A stretch of 64,000 nt of DNA from Hymenoscyphus infarciens (taxonomy: Eukaryota; Ascomycota; Leotiomycetes; Helotiales; Helotiaceae). The notes below the pieces were generated by a model, which saw only the letters and a program-made list of their open reading frames with translations, searched no databases and was not told where the DNA came from. A program made the position numbers and the translations under genes. The stretch lies in NCBI GenBank assembly GCA_001414345.1, contig LLCB01000017.1, forward strand, positions 248,001 through 312,000, written 5' to 3'. Positions 12,227-23,309 of the stretch are shown one piece after another. How positions within the stretch are numbered: the first letter of the stretch is position 1; each line of letters begins with the position of its first letter.

Positions 12227-12923
12227 AAGGCTAGAAGTCCTAGACTAGCCGGTCATTGTATGGTTACCCTAGCCTACCTAGGTAGAACATGCCCTGTCAT
12301 ATTGTAGAAGCGTACTGTATTAGGTACTAGACTAGACTAGATTAGACTAGACTACCTAGACTAGACTAGACTAGATATTCCAAGGACGAGCACGAGACAA
12401 GCACCGTAGACCGGGACGGGACAGACATTTCGACAGCACTGCCACGAGAAGAAGGGATCGCAGCAGACCCTGCAATGAGCCAATGCCCCCCGAGTCCAAT
12501 TATAACGAAACCTTCAGTCTCCAATGGCATCGGCATCTGCATCTGCATCTGCATCCTCCTCGATGCCACTACCCCATATAGGGAAGAGCCCCCTATCCCC
12601 GGTCTGGTCTGGTCAGCCTGGTTGGAATGGATTTTCTGTTCTGTTCTGCTCTGCTCTGTTCTGTTCTTCACTTCATCCAACGTCTTCTCCTCTCCTCTCC
12701 TCTCCTCTCCTCTCTTCTCTTCCAGCGTCACTCAATTGATTCATTTTGCTCTTTGGTGAATAATGATATGATGGTCCAGCTTCGCTGAATCAACTTCACT
12801 TCCTTTCCCCCTTTCACCCTCACCCTCACATGGCTTGCTCGTCGCCGCTTCCTTTCTTTCCCCTCCCTTCGCCTCTCCTTTCCCCTTTGCATTTGAGGCT
12901 ATTCGTACAATCCGACCTTCAAT

Positions 12924-15845
12924 ATGTCGCCCGCCGCTCTCGATATTCGTCAAATATGCCGACCTCCCTTTCAATATTCCCTATTAATTCTAGCTGCCAC
13001 CGCTCCCAAGTTGCTTCACTTATATAGTCATCTGCCTTCTTTACCACCATTGCTCTTCCTCCTATACCTACCCACCTTTCTGGCATTGGATCTGCTGAAC
13101 GCCGTCATCTTCTGGGTTGTGGTACATTTTACTGCGCGGGGTGGCTTTTCTGTAGTGCTGGCAATCTTGCGATGTGCCCTTTGGTAAGTCCATTCCGCCA
13201 GATCAAGATGCATGTTGCTAACCCATTTGACTAGTCTCATCGTTCTCGGGGCATCCTCGTCGTGGATATCGTTCTTTTTGGAAACCGGCGGGGAGATCAA
13301 ATGGGGTGCTGCCAAAAATGTTGCAAAGGACCCGGCGGGGTTGAAGGTACTGGCGTCGGGAGGCACGCGAGCACTACTAGCCGCCATTGCTATAGTGGTG
13401 TTCGCTCGGATCGTGTCACAACCATTCTATACTGGGACTGAGAAATTGTTTGCTGCGGGGGTCAAAGCATTGTCAGGTGGGAGATGGAGAATGCGGAAAT
13501 CATCCAGAGAATACATCGATTCCAGTTGGGACGAGGAGGAAGGCCCACAGTCGAGCCCCGCACTCTTGTCCGCAGAGAGCGACGAAGATCGTAGTTCCAG
13601 CGAGAATGACGAAGCAAGAGCATTTCTTACGGAAAAGGAACCACAACCGTCCTTTATATCTCGATCGATGGATCTGACGAAATTTCTGGTGCCAATTGGA
13701 ACCATTCTTGTGCTCCTTTTGGTACGCCCAAGACATTTCCCTTTCGGACACATGTCGAATTCTCTGCCATATACTTTGTGGGATATTTTCAGCAAGCCAA
13801 CTGAGGAATCGTGTCTGGGAAGCCTGAGTGGTGATTTCCCTCCATTTCCCTTACCTGAATTAGTGACGGAGGTCTTGTGGGAGCCTGCGGATGGAGAGTT
13901 TCCTGGGTGGGAGCCAAAGGTCAATCGAACGTTTGACAAGGAATTGCAACGTCCTGATTGGCTCCCCGAAGCGCCTATTCATGGATTCGAACGTTGGTAT
14001 AATGAATCACAGTTGGAGGGATCCCACGGAGGCAAAGAAAACAAACCTTGGGACGGACCGTCCAGAGGAGGACCTCCACCAGGAAGGAGATCAGGGCCAA
14101 GACGAGAGAAGAACAAAGGTGGATTCTTCTCCAAAGGCATTAACTACGATCCCGTCACAGATCCTCTCCGGATTTCCAACCTCGACCAAGATATCATTGA
14201 CTCGATTGCATCAACACTCAAAGACCACAAGGTAACAATAAAACACGTTGTGCTCCTCTCACTGGAAAGTACCCGAAAGGACGTCTTTCCATTCAAAAAA
14301 GGCTCGCATTTACATGAAAATGTTGAGAAGAGCCACAGCTCGAATTTCACGGCAGCAGAGTCGAATCGAATGCTAGCAAAACTCACCAAAAATGCTGAAA
14401 CGCTCACCGGTGAAGTTAGTGGGTTTGGGATTGGTGGTATGGAATACTCTTCGGCGAGAGCTGGAAGTTGGAGAAATCCAAACAAGGGAAGTGGTGGAAT
14501 CAATGTCCAAGGGGCTCTCACTGGAAGTACCACTTCCCTGAAAAGTATTATTGGAAGTCACTGTGGTGTTCATCCTCTTCCGGTCGATTTTACCGTTGAA
14601 GTACGACGCCAGATATACCAGCCCTGCATTCCTTCGATCTTGGAACTCTTCAACAACAACAAACTACGTCGTGGGGAGGGCCACCCAGACCCAAGAAAGT
14701 CCAGAAGAAGTGATATGAAAACCCAGCCTTGGAAATCAGTCTTTGTCCAAGCTATGACTGATCAATACGACCACCAAGATAGACTACTCGAGCACATGGG
14801 ATTTGAAGATACGATCGTTCGCGACACTTTACTCGATCCTTCTGCTCCTCATCAACCCACAGAGAAGGAGGTGAACTATTTCGGGTTTCCAGAGGATCAA
14901 GTGAAACCATACATGCGGGATATGTTCGAGGCAGCAAAGGCAAAGAATGAGCGTCTTTTCCTATCACATTTCACAAGCACTACTCATCATCCGTGGGCTC
15001 TTCCAGAAGCCTTTGGAGAACCAGTAGACTATCTTGAGCCCAACTCTTGGAACGAAGGTTCACTCAACAAGTATTTGAATACCATTAAATATGTTGATGG
15101 CTGGATTGGAGAGATTATGGATCTTCTCGAGGATGTTGGAGTAGCAGATGAGACCCTCGTGGTTATGGTAGGAGATCATGGATGGGCGTTTGAAGAGGAT
15201 GCTGCATTTCATGGAAGTTTTGAGAATGGCCATATCTCCAACCTTCGGGTCCCATTGCTCTTTCATCATAATTCGCTTCCTCGACTGCAGCTCCAGGTCA
15301 ACGCCACTTCTACATCAATCATTCCCACTATTCTTGATCTTCTATCCAGCACTTCGTCCCTCGATAAGCAAGATACTGATATTGCCAACAATCTTGTCCA
15401 CCAATACGAAGGACAATCTCTAATTCGCCCCTTTGTCCCAAAGAAAAACGGTCGACAAGCATGGAACATAGGCATTCTGAATGCCGGCGGAGCTGTATTA
15501 TCCGTGTCGTCAGCTGCAGTACCATATCGACTCGTCCTCCCCGTATGCAAAAGCGGCGTGTATCGCTTTACAGACGTCCTACTCGACCCCAACGAACTCG
15601 ACCCCATCGAGGAGTATTCCATCGAAGGACTCGCTAAGAAAATCCAAAAATTCTACAAGAAAAAAGGAGCAGATGGAGAAGAGGCAGCGAAATGGGTGGG
15701 TGATGCGGAAAAGATTGGGAAATGGTGGGTCCTTGAGCAGAGGAGACGATGGCGTTTTGGGGGCTCGGCGTTACAGGAGGATCGGAAGGCCGAGGAGATG
15801 GAGGGGATGGGGAAGGTGTCGAAGAAGAAGTGGTGGGAGACTTGA
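12924..15845 (+). CDS. Membrane-anchored sulfatase / alkaline-phosphatase-superfamily protein
   Basis: Two exons, 12924-13183 and 13235-15845, with a 51-bp intron (GTAAGT donor, GCTAAC branch site, CTAG acceptor), give 956 residues. The first ~150 residues contain several hydrophobic segments that would anchor the protein in a membrane, and another hydrophobic stretch follows an acidic Ser-rich linker at about 240-260. The catalytic part starts near residue 422 with VVLLSLESTRKD, where Thr in EST is the likely nucleophile position by analogy with lipoteichoic-acid-synthase-like sulfatases. A GDHGW metal-binding block lies near residue 734. The family hydrolyses or transfers sulfate or phospho(glycerol) groups; the substrate here is unknown. 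The exon-1 start is chosen because it places a continuous membrane domain in frame. The C-terminus is Lys/Arg/Glu-rich. DHFR lies downstream on the same strand. Confidence 0.85.
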
Positions 15846-16250
15846 GTATGGATGGAAGCAGCATGGATCTTTTTTGAGATACGATGATACCCTCTCTTTT
15901 TTGTTTGCCCCGGAGACTGATGAGTGCGGGATGAGATGTTTGAATAGAGGCTGAGTTTGTGGGATTTTTGGTGAAAGGAGGATCTTGGTTTTTTTCTTCT
16001 TCTACTTTACATTGCATGGTGTTAGGGGTGTTTCTTTTCTCTGAGGGCGTTTTAGGGGGCATGGTTGAGGTTCATTAGAGGCGTGTTGATGATTATAAAA
16101 AGCTCGGAGTAGCATATATATATATATTGTAGAAATAGAAATTGTGACAATGTCTTTTGTTTTCAATACACTGTGACTAACTAGATTCTCGGGCTCTCAT
16201 ATTACCTACCTTAAAACCCCGATTATCTCTGACCCCACCAATCACCCCGC
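15846..16250. other. 3' flank of the sulfatase-family gene, no gene
   Basis: T-rich and A-rich stretches consistent with a 3' UTR and polyadenylation zone, plus a short TA repeat (about 16114-16127). No coding region or RNA gene is seen. Confidence 0.55.
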
Positions 16251-16466
16251 CACCAGGGGGTGCAGGAATTCGTGACTGGTCAAGAGCAGAGTACCTTTAC
16301 ACTACTCTCTCAATTATTTGACTAGGACTAGGAAAATCAATTCGATTATCCCATAAGACTAGAGCAATTAGATTTATATTATCTTCGTTGTTCTAGAAGA
16401 GTTAGGAGAACTGTAGAAGGGGAAGGTGCCTTAGACTACAGTTATGAATTCCTGCAACCCCTGGTG
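16251..16466. mobile_element. 216-bp MITE with CACCAGGGG termini and 4-bp target duplication
   Basis: Starts CACCAGGGGGTGCAGGAATT and ends with the inverted counterpart AATTCCTGCAACCCCTGGTG. CCGC flanks both sides (16247-16250 and 16467-16470). The same termini bound the 1.46-kb transposase-bearing element at 58530-59990, so this is very likely an internally deleted, non-autonomous derivative mobilised by that family. The interior has no coding capacity. It lies directly upstream of the DHFR coding region, where the promoter, leader or start codon is expected. Confidence 0.85.
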
Positions 16467-16646
16467 CCGCCACTTGGCAGTCGCGTCTGAGATATCTTTC
16501 GCGTTGCACATTGCCCTGCTCCTCACTTCAAGACCTCAACTCCCAACCCCAACCTACCACGGCCAGGACCATCTCTCTCACCCATCAAGCCCACCATCGA
16601 CCCCCATCGCACAACCTCAACCATCCCATCCGCACAAACCTCTCAC

Positions 16647-16763
16647 CCCCCCCCCCCCCCCCCCCCCCCCCCCCACTCGCCCCCCCCACACCCCAAGCCC
16701 AAACCCACATCCCCCCCCACCCCCCCCCCCCCCCCCCCCCCCACCCCCCCCCCCACCCCCCCC
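16647..16763. repeat. Long interrupted poly-C tract
   Basis: Runs of up to about 27 uninterrupted C, broken by A, T or ACT. The tract lies in or beside the expected N-terminal coding end of DHFR and would encode polyproline. Runs like this are error-prone in both replication and sequencing, so its length and hence the reading frame across it are uncertain. Confidence 0.9.
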
Positions 16764-17661
16764 CGACCGGAATTAACGCTCATCGTCGCCGCGACGTCGA
16801 GCATGGGAATTGGCCTCAAGGGTGCATTGCCTTGGACGGGGTTGAGGATGGAGATGGCGTATTTTGCTCGGGTTACTAGGAGGGGGTTTGGGGGGGTATG
16901 TTTTTGGTTTTTTTTTTTTCTTTTTTTTCTTTTTTTCTTTTTTTCTTTTTTTTTTGCTCTTTTGCTCTTGCTTTTGCTCTTTTGCTCTTTTGCTCTTGCG
17001 CGCTCGCAGGCTCATCTATGAGTGAGCTGTGGAAGAGGAGAGAAAGAGAAAGAGAAGGGATGAGGGGGTGGGGAGCAGGGCATAAATGCGCAATCAAAGA
17101 ATAAATACTAATTCATGGTTCATGATGGAGTAGGGAAGGAACGCAGTGATCATGGGACGGAAAACTTGGGATAGCATACCATCTCGATTCCGACCGTTGA
17201 AGGGGAGGAGGAATCTCGTTGTTTCGCGGACCTGGCATCCTTCCTCCGCGAGCCCTGATCACGATGTGGAAATTGTATCGTCGATGGAGGACGCGGTTAT
17301 GGTGATGGGGCGGTTGCCATCTACGGATGACATGGGTAGCGTGGAGCTAAATACTACGAGTCCCAAGGAAAATAGTACGGATAACTTTGGGAGGGCGTTT
17401 GTTATTGGAGGCGCGCAGATCTATAAAGCAGCTCTGGAGAGGCCCGAGACGAAACGCATACTGCTTACGAGGATACTGGGGGATTTTGAGTGTGATACTT
17501 TTTTCCCTGTTGTGCTGGGGGAGGAGGGTGTTTCGGGGCCGTGGAAGAGGAGGGGGGAGAACGAGTTGGCGGTTTGGACTGGGGAAGGGGAGGGGGTTGG
17601 AGGGGTGAAGGAGGAGGGGGGGACGAAATATGTTTTTGAGATGTGGGAGAAGGAGGGTTGA
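16764..17661 (+). CDS. Dihydrofolate reductase (5' end unresolved)
   Basis: DHFR reduces dihydrofolate to tetrahydrofolate with NADPH for thymidylate and purine synthesis. The first exon (…-16895) encodes LTLIVAATSSMGIG...GALPWTGLRMEMAYFARVT, the conserved N-terminal strand and the LPW substrate/Met20-loop block. A 238-bp intron (16896-17133; GTATGT donor, ACTAAT branch site, TAG acceptor, packed with T runs and TTTGCTC repeats) joins in phase 0 to GRNAVIMGRKTWDSIP. AFVIGGAQIY (the GG cofactor motif) and a Thr-Arg-Ile segment follow, with the stop at 17661. No start codon is visible: in the frame that matches DHFR no ATG exists between a TGA at 16488 and the internal ATG at 16803, and the only other nearby upstream ATG (16444) is in another frame and inside the MITE terminus. 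Either the C tract length is wrong here, an upstream exon exists, or the gene is damaged. Confidence 0.9.
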
Positions 17662-19113
17662 GGGGGTTGTGGTTTGTGGGATAATGGCTTGGAGCATACA
17701 TGGAGCTCGAAGATAATGGACTGGAGGGAGAGGTGGATGGTGGGATGAGGGGAGAATAGAAAGTAGTAGCATGGGTGCTTGGTTTTGGACCGTTCTTGAT
17801 TCTCAGATACAACAAATATCCTTCAACGAATCGGCGCGGAGTTTTGGAGGGCCATTCGATCGTGTTCTGTTCAGAGCCTCAACCAGTCTTCACAGAGCTG
17901 AAATCCATATCTAGGCTTTCGACGGACGATCGGTTATATTGTCAGATACCCGGACCTGGAGGTCAGCATTCCGTATCCTCTACAATCAGGATACCTATTT
18001 GGAAATAATTGAGTTTTTAGCTGCGGACGTCGTTCCGGGTTAGCTTGTGAGAAATAAGTGCAGCGCAGACGAGAAGGCCCGAGGTTGTGGGGAAAGCAGG
18101 ATATCTTGACGAAGCAAACTCTTTGTAGGATGGATGAGTGCTATTAGATGAGTATACGAGGCAGGGCATTTTCAGAGGCTACTGTTGACACTTAGCACCA
18201 AGGTATGAGATGGGAGACCACAAGTTTCGAATACTATGATCAAAACAAAAGCTCAATTTTGGACTGCGAGATTGACGCTATTGATTTTTATTCGAACCTC
18301 GAGGAAGCCACAGAACGCACTCTTTGCTTCTGTGAGGTCTGCCGTCCCATACTTTAGTAGTGAAATTCGATGGGTAAGGTCCCTTCCGAGATTCAAAGAC
18401 AACCCATTTCAGACATGTAACAAATTTATCTGGAGGGAGTTAACCTTACCTACCTGATGATGAAAGAGAAAAAAGAAAAGGTTTGAATTCCACGCCAAGT
18501 CCTAGACGGGCCCTGCATTGCGCGAAGGATTCAATGACCCGCGCCTATTTCAAAATCCGCAGTCAGCAAATTGCCACAGAAAAAGGCACCGGGGGCTGTG
18601 CTGTGTTCAGCTATGTAAATACCACGTGTAGCGAAATAGAACCGCCTCACATCATCAAATCTCTCCATCGCGATGCGCTTACTAGAGGCAGAATTGAGAA
18701 CTTTCTTTGAGATGCTGAGATAGTGGGATCCTGCTCGATTATAAGCATGAACGGGCATGGGCTTTAAGGTTGAAACTGTTGACCACTTGGGAGGGGAGAT
18801 GTGAAAAGGTGCGTACTGCAGGCTTAATGTATTTTGGTTGGTGATAGCCGGCTTATGTGGTTTGATGATGGGTTGAGATGTTTTCGAAATGGGGGTAGAG
18901 GTGTTAGTATATAGTTATCGTGAAGGTGTTGACGGTTTTTTTTCTTTATCCTTTTAATATCTCATTTTCTCGGACTTTTCTTTGAATTGTCTCTTGGTCC
19001 TTTTTCTTTCCACACAATCGTTGTTATCTTTCTGCTTTTTGATTTTTACGATTTTTACCACTTTACTCCCCTTTGAAACTTTTCATTTCTCTTCAGCTAC
19101 TGCAATCAACATC
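17662..19113. other. Intergenic DNA between DHFR and the SGNH hydrolase gene
   Basis: Ordinary composition with no supported gene; the open frames are short and resemble no family I know. A T/C-rich run from about 18940 to 19090 immediately precedes the SGNH hydrolase ATG, typical of fungal promoters and leaders. Confidence 0.55.
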
Positions 19114-21209
19114 ATGGTGGGCGTGAAACTTGTCTCTACCATCCTCCCATTTGCGGGAAGCGTCTTTGGGGCTGCCATTTCTCTTCGCCAGGACCCTCAA
19201 ACATCTGGTGTTATCTGGCCTATCTCGTATATTGCACTTGGCGATAGTTTCTCTGCGGGGTGAGTCATTTCTCTCTCTCTCTCTCCGGACCTCTCTTTCC
19301 TATCGCCTTGTGGCTAACTTTCCTAGAATTGGCGCCGGAAAATACACACAACCAGGCAACCCCATCGTACAGAAATGCAAGCGAATGATCGGCTCCTACC
19401 CAACTCAAGTCAAAGGTCTCTTTCCACGTATCGATGACAAGAATTTCCTATTCGAATCCTGTTCCGGCGACAAGCTCGAAAACCTCGACTCACAGCTCTC
19501 AAACTTGGACGGAACGCATGCCCAAGTTGTCACACTTTCAATCAGCGGTAATGACTTTAAGTTTTCAGATGTTGTCAAAAATTGTGTTTACAATGTTCTT
19601 CCTTCCAAGACAGATGCGGATGCGAACGCGGAGTGTGATGCTTCGCTTGCTGAGGCTGCAAGCTTGATTGCTGATGAGACTATTTGGACGACTTATAAGA
19701 ATAAGGTTAATGATATCATGGCAAAGGTTATGATTCAAGATATCACGGGGATCCCAAGTAAGAATTTTGTTCTCTCATCCTTTACCCCGATTGATGAACA
19801 AACATACTGACTCCGTCATCTAGTTCCATGGAGCGTGCTTGTGATTACAGGCTACCCCAAGTTCTGGGGAGACGTCAAGAAAGACGATGACGCCTGCAGC
19901 AAGACCCGTTTCACGGTTCCACTCGACATATTCAAGTTTGCATTGAGAGGAAACCTTCTACGCGCAGATGTTCGTAGGCAAATGAACAAATTGGTTGTGA
20001 GCGTCAACGACAAGATCCAGTCGGAAATCCTCCCAATCAACACGAACAAGATCGAGTTCGTAGATATCGACCCCCTTTACGAAGGACATCGGCTCTGTGA
20101 AGATGGGGCCAAGGATCCAGCGGGAGCCAACTCTGACTCGGTATGGTTCACGACCTTTGAGACCACTTTGCAAGAAGATAGCTTCGTCCCAGATCCAAAC
20201 TCTGCGCTGGAAGCACAATGGTCCAGTTTGACGCAGGATTTACAACCTGGAGATGAATTCCTTCCAAATGAGTTGAAGATCAACTCCAATTTTCATCCCA
20301 AGACGGCTGGCCATACCATGACGGCTCAAGCTGTCCACGATCGGGTTGTGGATTGGGGTAATCGTCACGAGCATACGCCCACTCCTCCACCTCAACAGTG
20401 CTTTACTTCTGATGCGCCGAAGCTCCCAACAAGGATATTCGTCAATGCCAATACCATATTGGACCCAAATCAATTGCTATATCAGCTCCGTGCAAGTAAG
20501 GCTCATGATTCTCATGTTCCGTTCCTACGCAAAACTAACGACTTTCTGCAGCTCTTTGCGCCAACAAATGTGAAATTCCAGCTGGAATCGATACCCTCGC
20601 CGGGGCCATCCTTCAAGGGGCAGGTGGTCGTTGTGAAATCTCGCTCGGTCTTCAAGGTGGCTCGGAAGCATACGCTCTTCGTGATCGCACCATTTCCGGC
20701 AATGAGCAAACACAGCTCTGCTGGGACAATCTTCAAAACTGCAAGTCTCCACACCCATCCATCCATCCACAAAGCAATTTCCACTAACCCACCGCCCAGT
20801 AATCAACAACTGCATCAACAACCAACCCAAATACGGCTGGCAAGCCGGCATCGACCCCAACCCAGCCTTCTACCAAACCGGATTCCGCACCCTCAACGCG
20901 CCAGATGGAAAACACAGTACCATCGACCCCAACCACGTTCTCCAACAAGATCTGTCTGGTTTCAAGACTATTTGTGGCAAGGATGATGGGCGGTGTCAGA
21001 GTAATGGGTGTACGGGGGTGAACCAGATGTGTACCGCGGGGACTTATAAGGGGTGTGGGTGTGCGGAGGACTCGAGATGGAATCAGTTGGAGCCGTTGGA
21101 GCAGAATATGCAGTGTAGGAGTAGTTGCTGCAGTACCGGGGCGGATCATTGGTATAAGCAGGATTGGTGCAATGCTCATTGTGGGGGGGTGAGTACTCAG
21201 TTTTGTTAG
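19114..21209 (+). CDS. Secreted SGNH/GDSL hydrolase with Cys-rich C-terminal domain
   Basis: Five exons: 19114-19259, 19327-19757, 19824-20495, 20552-20740 and 20800-21209, giving 615 residues. Introns are 67, 66, 56 and 59 bp; the last uses a GC donor (GCAAGT) with an ACTAAC branch site. The first ~20 residues are a hydrophobic signal peptide ending near Gly-Ala-Ala. SGNH block I is ALGDSFSAG (Ser nucleophile), block III is SISGNDF (Gly/Asn oxyanion residues) and block V is NFHPKTAGH with the catalytic His. The family cleaves ester bonds of lipids or acylated polysaccharides outside the cell. The last ~130 residues are Cys-rich (for example CTAGTYKGCGCAED), suggesting a disulfide-stabilised accessory or binding module; I do not know its ligand. 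The ATG at 19114 is preferred because it begins the signal peptide. Confidence 0.87.
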
Positions 21210-21255
21210 AGGGGGTGGAGGGAGAGGTGTAGGTAGTTCTTACATCGTATAGTTA

Positions 21256-21549
21256 GGGCCTGTTTGGCTCACATAAATCATTCAAATATATACATGGATA
21301 TCTGACGCGAGGTCCTGAATAGTAACCTCGTATAAGTTGGTGTATATCATTAATTGTTTCTTAATATATTAAATAATTTAAGTACTCGTTTAGCTCGTAG
21401 TGTATATATTAGTGCATATATATAATCTAGTACTATAAAAACAGTGAGTAAGAAGAGATATATACGAACTTTTAAAGATTTATACCTCTAGAGGTCTAAA
21501 ACTTTTTTTAGTAGTATATATCTTAGATATATACGAGCTAAATAGGCTC
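21256..21549. mobile_element. PIF/Harbinger-like MITE, copy 1 (294 bp)
   Basis: Begins GGGCCTGTTTGGCTC and ends with the inverted GAGCTAAATAGGCTC, flanked by TTA on both sides (21253-21255, 21550-21552). A 3-bp TTA/TAA duplication with G/C-rich-tipped inverted repeats is characteristic of PIF/Harbinger elements. There is no coding capacity. This copy's left end is barely RIP-mutated. Confidence 0.8.
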
Positions 21550-22175
21550 TTAGTTACGATTTAAGCTTGAATTTTAACGTTTTTATTTATCTTTATAAAC
21601 TATAGTTTTTAAAATAAAAGAAAACTCTTAATTTCTCCTATTCTATTTTCCCTGCTTTTTAGATACTCTTTAGCTCTTTACTAAATAATAATATATACTA
21701 TTATTATATTCTAAGGAGATTGAAATAAGAGCTCTATACCTTCTCTTCTACTTTATAAACCTTTTGTCTTTATAAGCACGCTTCTAAGCCTCTACGCTTC
21801 TTTACTATTTTCTCTTTTATATCTCTAACTTATTATTACTATAGTAATAAAGAAGAAGAAGAAGTAAGCGTAATTATAAAAGTAGAAGATTATATAACGC
21901 GTTTATATCTTTCTTAAAACAAGAGCCTTTTCTTAAATAGAGAGAAAAACATAAGTAAGCTTAGATAGAATATCTAAAGTAGTATAATATAGTAGTTTTA
22001 AGACGTCTAGCTCTAATCTCTTCTTTTCTTACTTCTGTTTCTTCTTTCTTCTTTCTTCTTTCTTTTTTCTTCTTTCTTTTTTCTTCTTTCTTTTTTCTTT
22101 TAAATCTATTTATATATCTCTTAAAATAAGTTAGAGAATAGTAGTTTAAGAGTTATTAGAAAGAGAGATGTTTAA

Positions 22176-22577
22176 GAGCCTATTTAGCTCGTATAAATCA
22201 TTTAAATATATATATAGATATCTAACGAGATACTCTAAATAGTAACCTTATATAAGTTAGTAGATATTATTAATTTTTTCTTAATATATTATTTAGCTCG
22301 TAGTATATATAAGATAGATATCTCAATAGTAGTAAGGAAATATATATATATACACTTTTAAAGATTTATATCTCTAGAGATCTAAATCCTTTTTTAATAG
22401 TATATATTCTATTTATATATCTACTAAGATATATAAGATTAAATAAGAGATTTATATCACTTTTAAATATATATACTAAATACTAGTATATATATAGAAT
22501 TAGTATATATATATATATATATTATCTTCTAGTTTTTAGTAGTATATATCCTAGATATATACGAGCTAAATAGACTC
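22176..22577. mobile_element. PIF/Harbinger-like MITE, copy 2 (402 bp)
   Basis: Related to copy 1 by its termini (GAGCCTATTTAGCTCG ... GAGCTAAATAGACTC) and by the shared subterminal blocks ATAAATCATTTAAATATATA and AGTAACCT. TAA flanks both ends (22173-22175, 22578-22580). More RIP-mutated and longer than copy 1, mainly through extra TA-rich interior. Confidence 0.8.
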
Positions 22578-23309
22578 TAAAACTAAAATAGATATATAAA
22601 AAGATATAAAAATATAGAAAATAGCTCTAGATATAGAGAATTCTTAAAGTGCTTAGTTATTTATAATTAAAAACTTATAATTAATAAGATTCGCTTATAT
22701 CTATTCTATACTCTATAGGTTTGAAAAGCTTAGTTTTAATATAAAAAAAAAGATAGAAATTAAAGATTAAATTCTAACTAACTATATAAGACGAGTTAGA
22801 TATAATTTAGAGAAGTAGTATTCTATAACTAACTCTAGTAGAAATACTTTACTAGTTTCTTACTAGCGCTATTACTACTCTTTTATATAGTATATACGTT
22901 ATTTATCTATTTATAAGTATAAGCGCGTATTTACTTTTTATATAAAGAAAATCTACGTATACTTATAATAATAATAATAATAATAATAAGATATATCTCT
23001 AGTTCTCTCTCTTTAAATTATATAATTCTATTAAGAACTTTGTTTTATATTATCTACTTTCTCGCTATAAGTGAATAGTTATATAGAGGTAAAGGTGCTA
23101 TACAGGGGTCCCTGCTAGCGTTGGTTATAGAATAGCATAACCCGTAATTTACTAGTGTAGAGACTTTTAGGCGATACACTCACGCATGGCGATCACGTGG
23201 GGGCGCGTCTTATGGCGCTAGCTAGCGCGTTGCCTCGTCGGTTTGATGGTGACACAAACATTTATCCTCACCGAGCGAGCAAACAAACGCAGCACCTAAC
23301 ATTGCCGCG

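Larger units (their letters stand above)
10751..12923. other. Non-RIP intergenic region upstream of the sulfatase-family gene
   Basis: Normal base composition but no convincing gene; the open frames overlap on both strands and are low in complexity. It holds many simple repeats: an 11-bp CTCCTGAGGAC repeat (about 11000-11027), CAGG tetranucleotides (about 11439-11457), a 16-17 bp minisatellite, a foldback sequence, and TAGAC pentanucleotides (about 12325-12375). Polypyrimidine runs (about 12640-12725 and 12800-12890), typical of fungal promoters, precede the ATG at 12924. Confidence 0.6.
21210..23180. other. AT-rich RIP block between the SGNH and NACHT genes
   Basis: Composition changes sharply about 80 bp after the SGNH stop codon. 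Two related MITEs, a TTC/TTT polypyrimidine stretch (about 22040-22105) and an (ATA)n run (about 22965-22988) are present. No gene is seen. Normal composition returns near 23085-23180. Confidence 0.65.

Noticed and set aside
11147..12739. Several overlapping open frames on both strands upstream of the sulfatase-family gene
   Set aside because: They overlap one another, follow simple repeats (CAGG, CTCTT, GCATCT) and show no domains; read as promoter and leader DNA.
16444..16776. Proline-rich open frame starting inside the MITE terminus
   Set aside because: The protein is only the translation of a C tract and ends before the DHFR frame; noted as part of the DHFR start problem, not as a gene.
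18236..18758. Short frames between DHFR and the SGNH hydrolase gene
   Set aside because: Under 80 codons, conflicting strands, no recognisable motif and no intron joining them into a longer product.
18982..19113. Upstream extension of the SGNH hydrolase frame beyond the ATG at 19114
   Set aside because: It would need a TTG start and adds a T/C-run-encoded hydrophobic stretch; the ATG at 19114 begins a normal signal peptide.
12924..21209. Biosynthetic cluster linking sulfatase, DHFR and SGNH hydrolase
   Set aside because: No polyketide, peptide or terpene synthase and no tailoring or transporter genes; the functions do not form a pathway.
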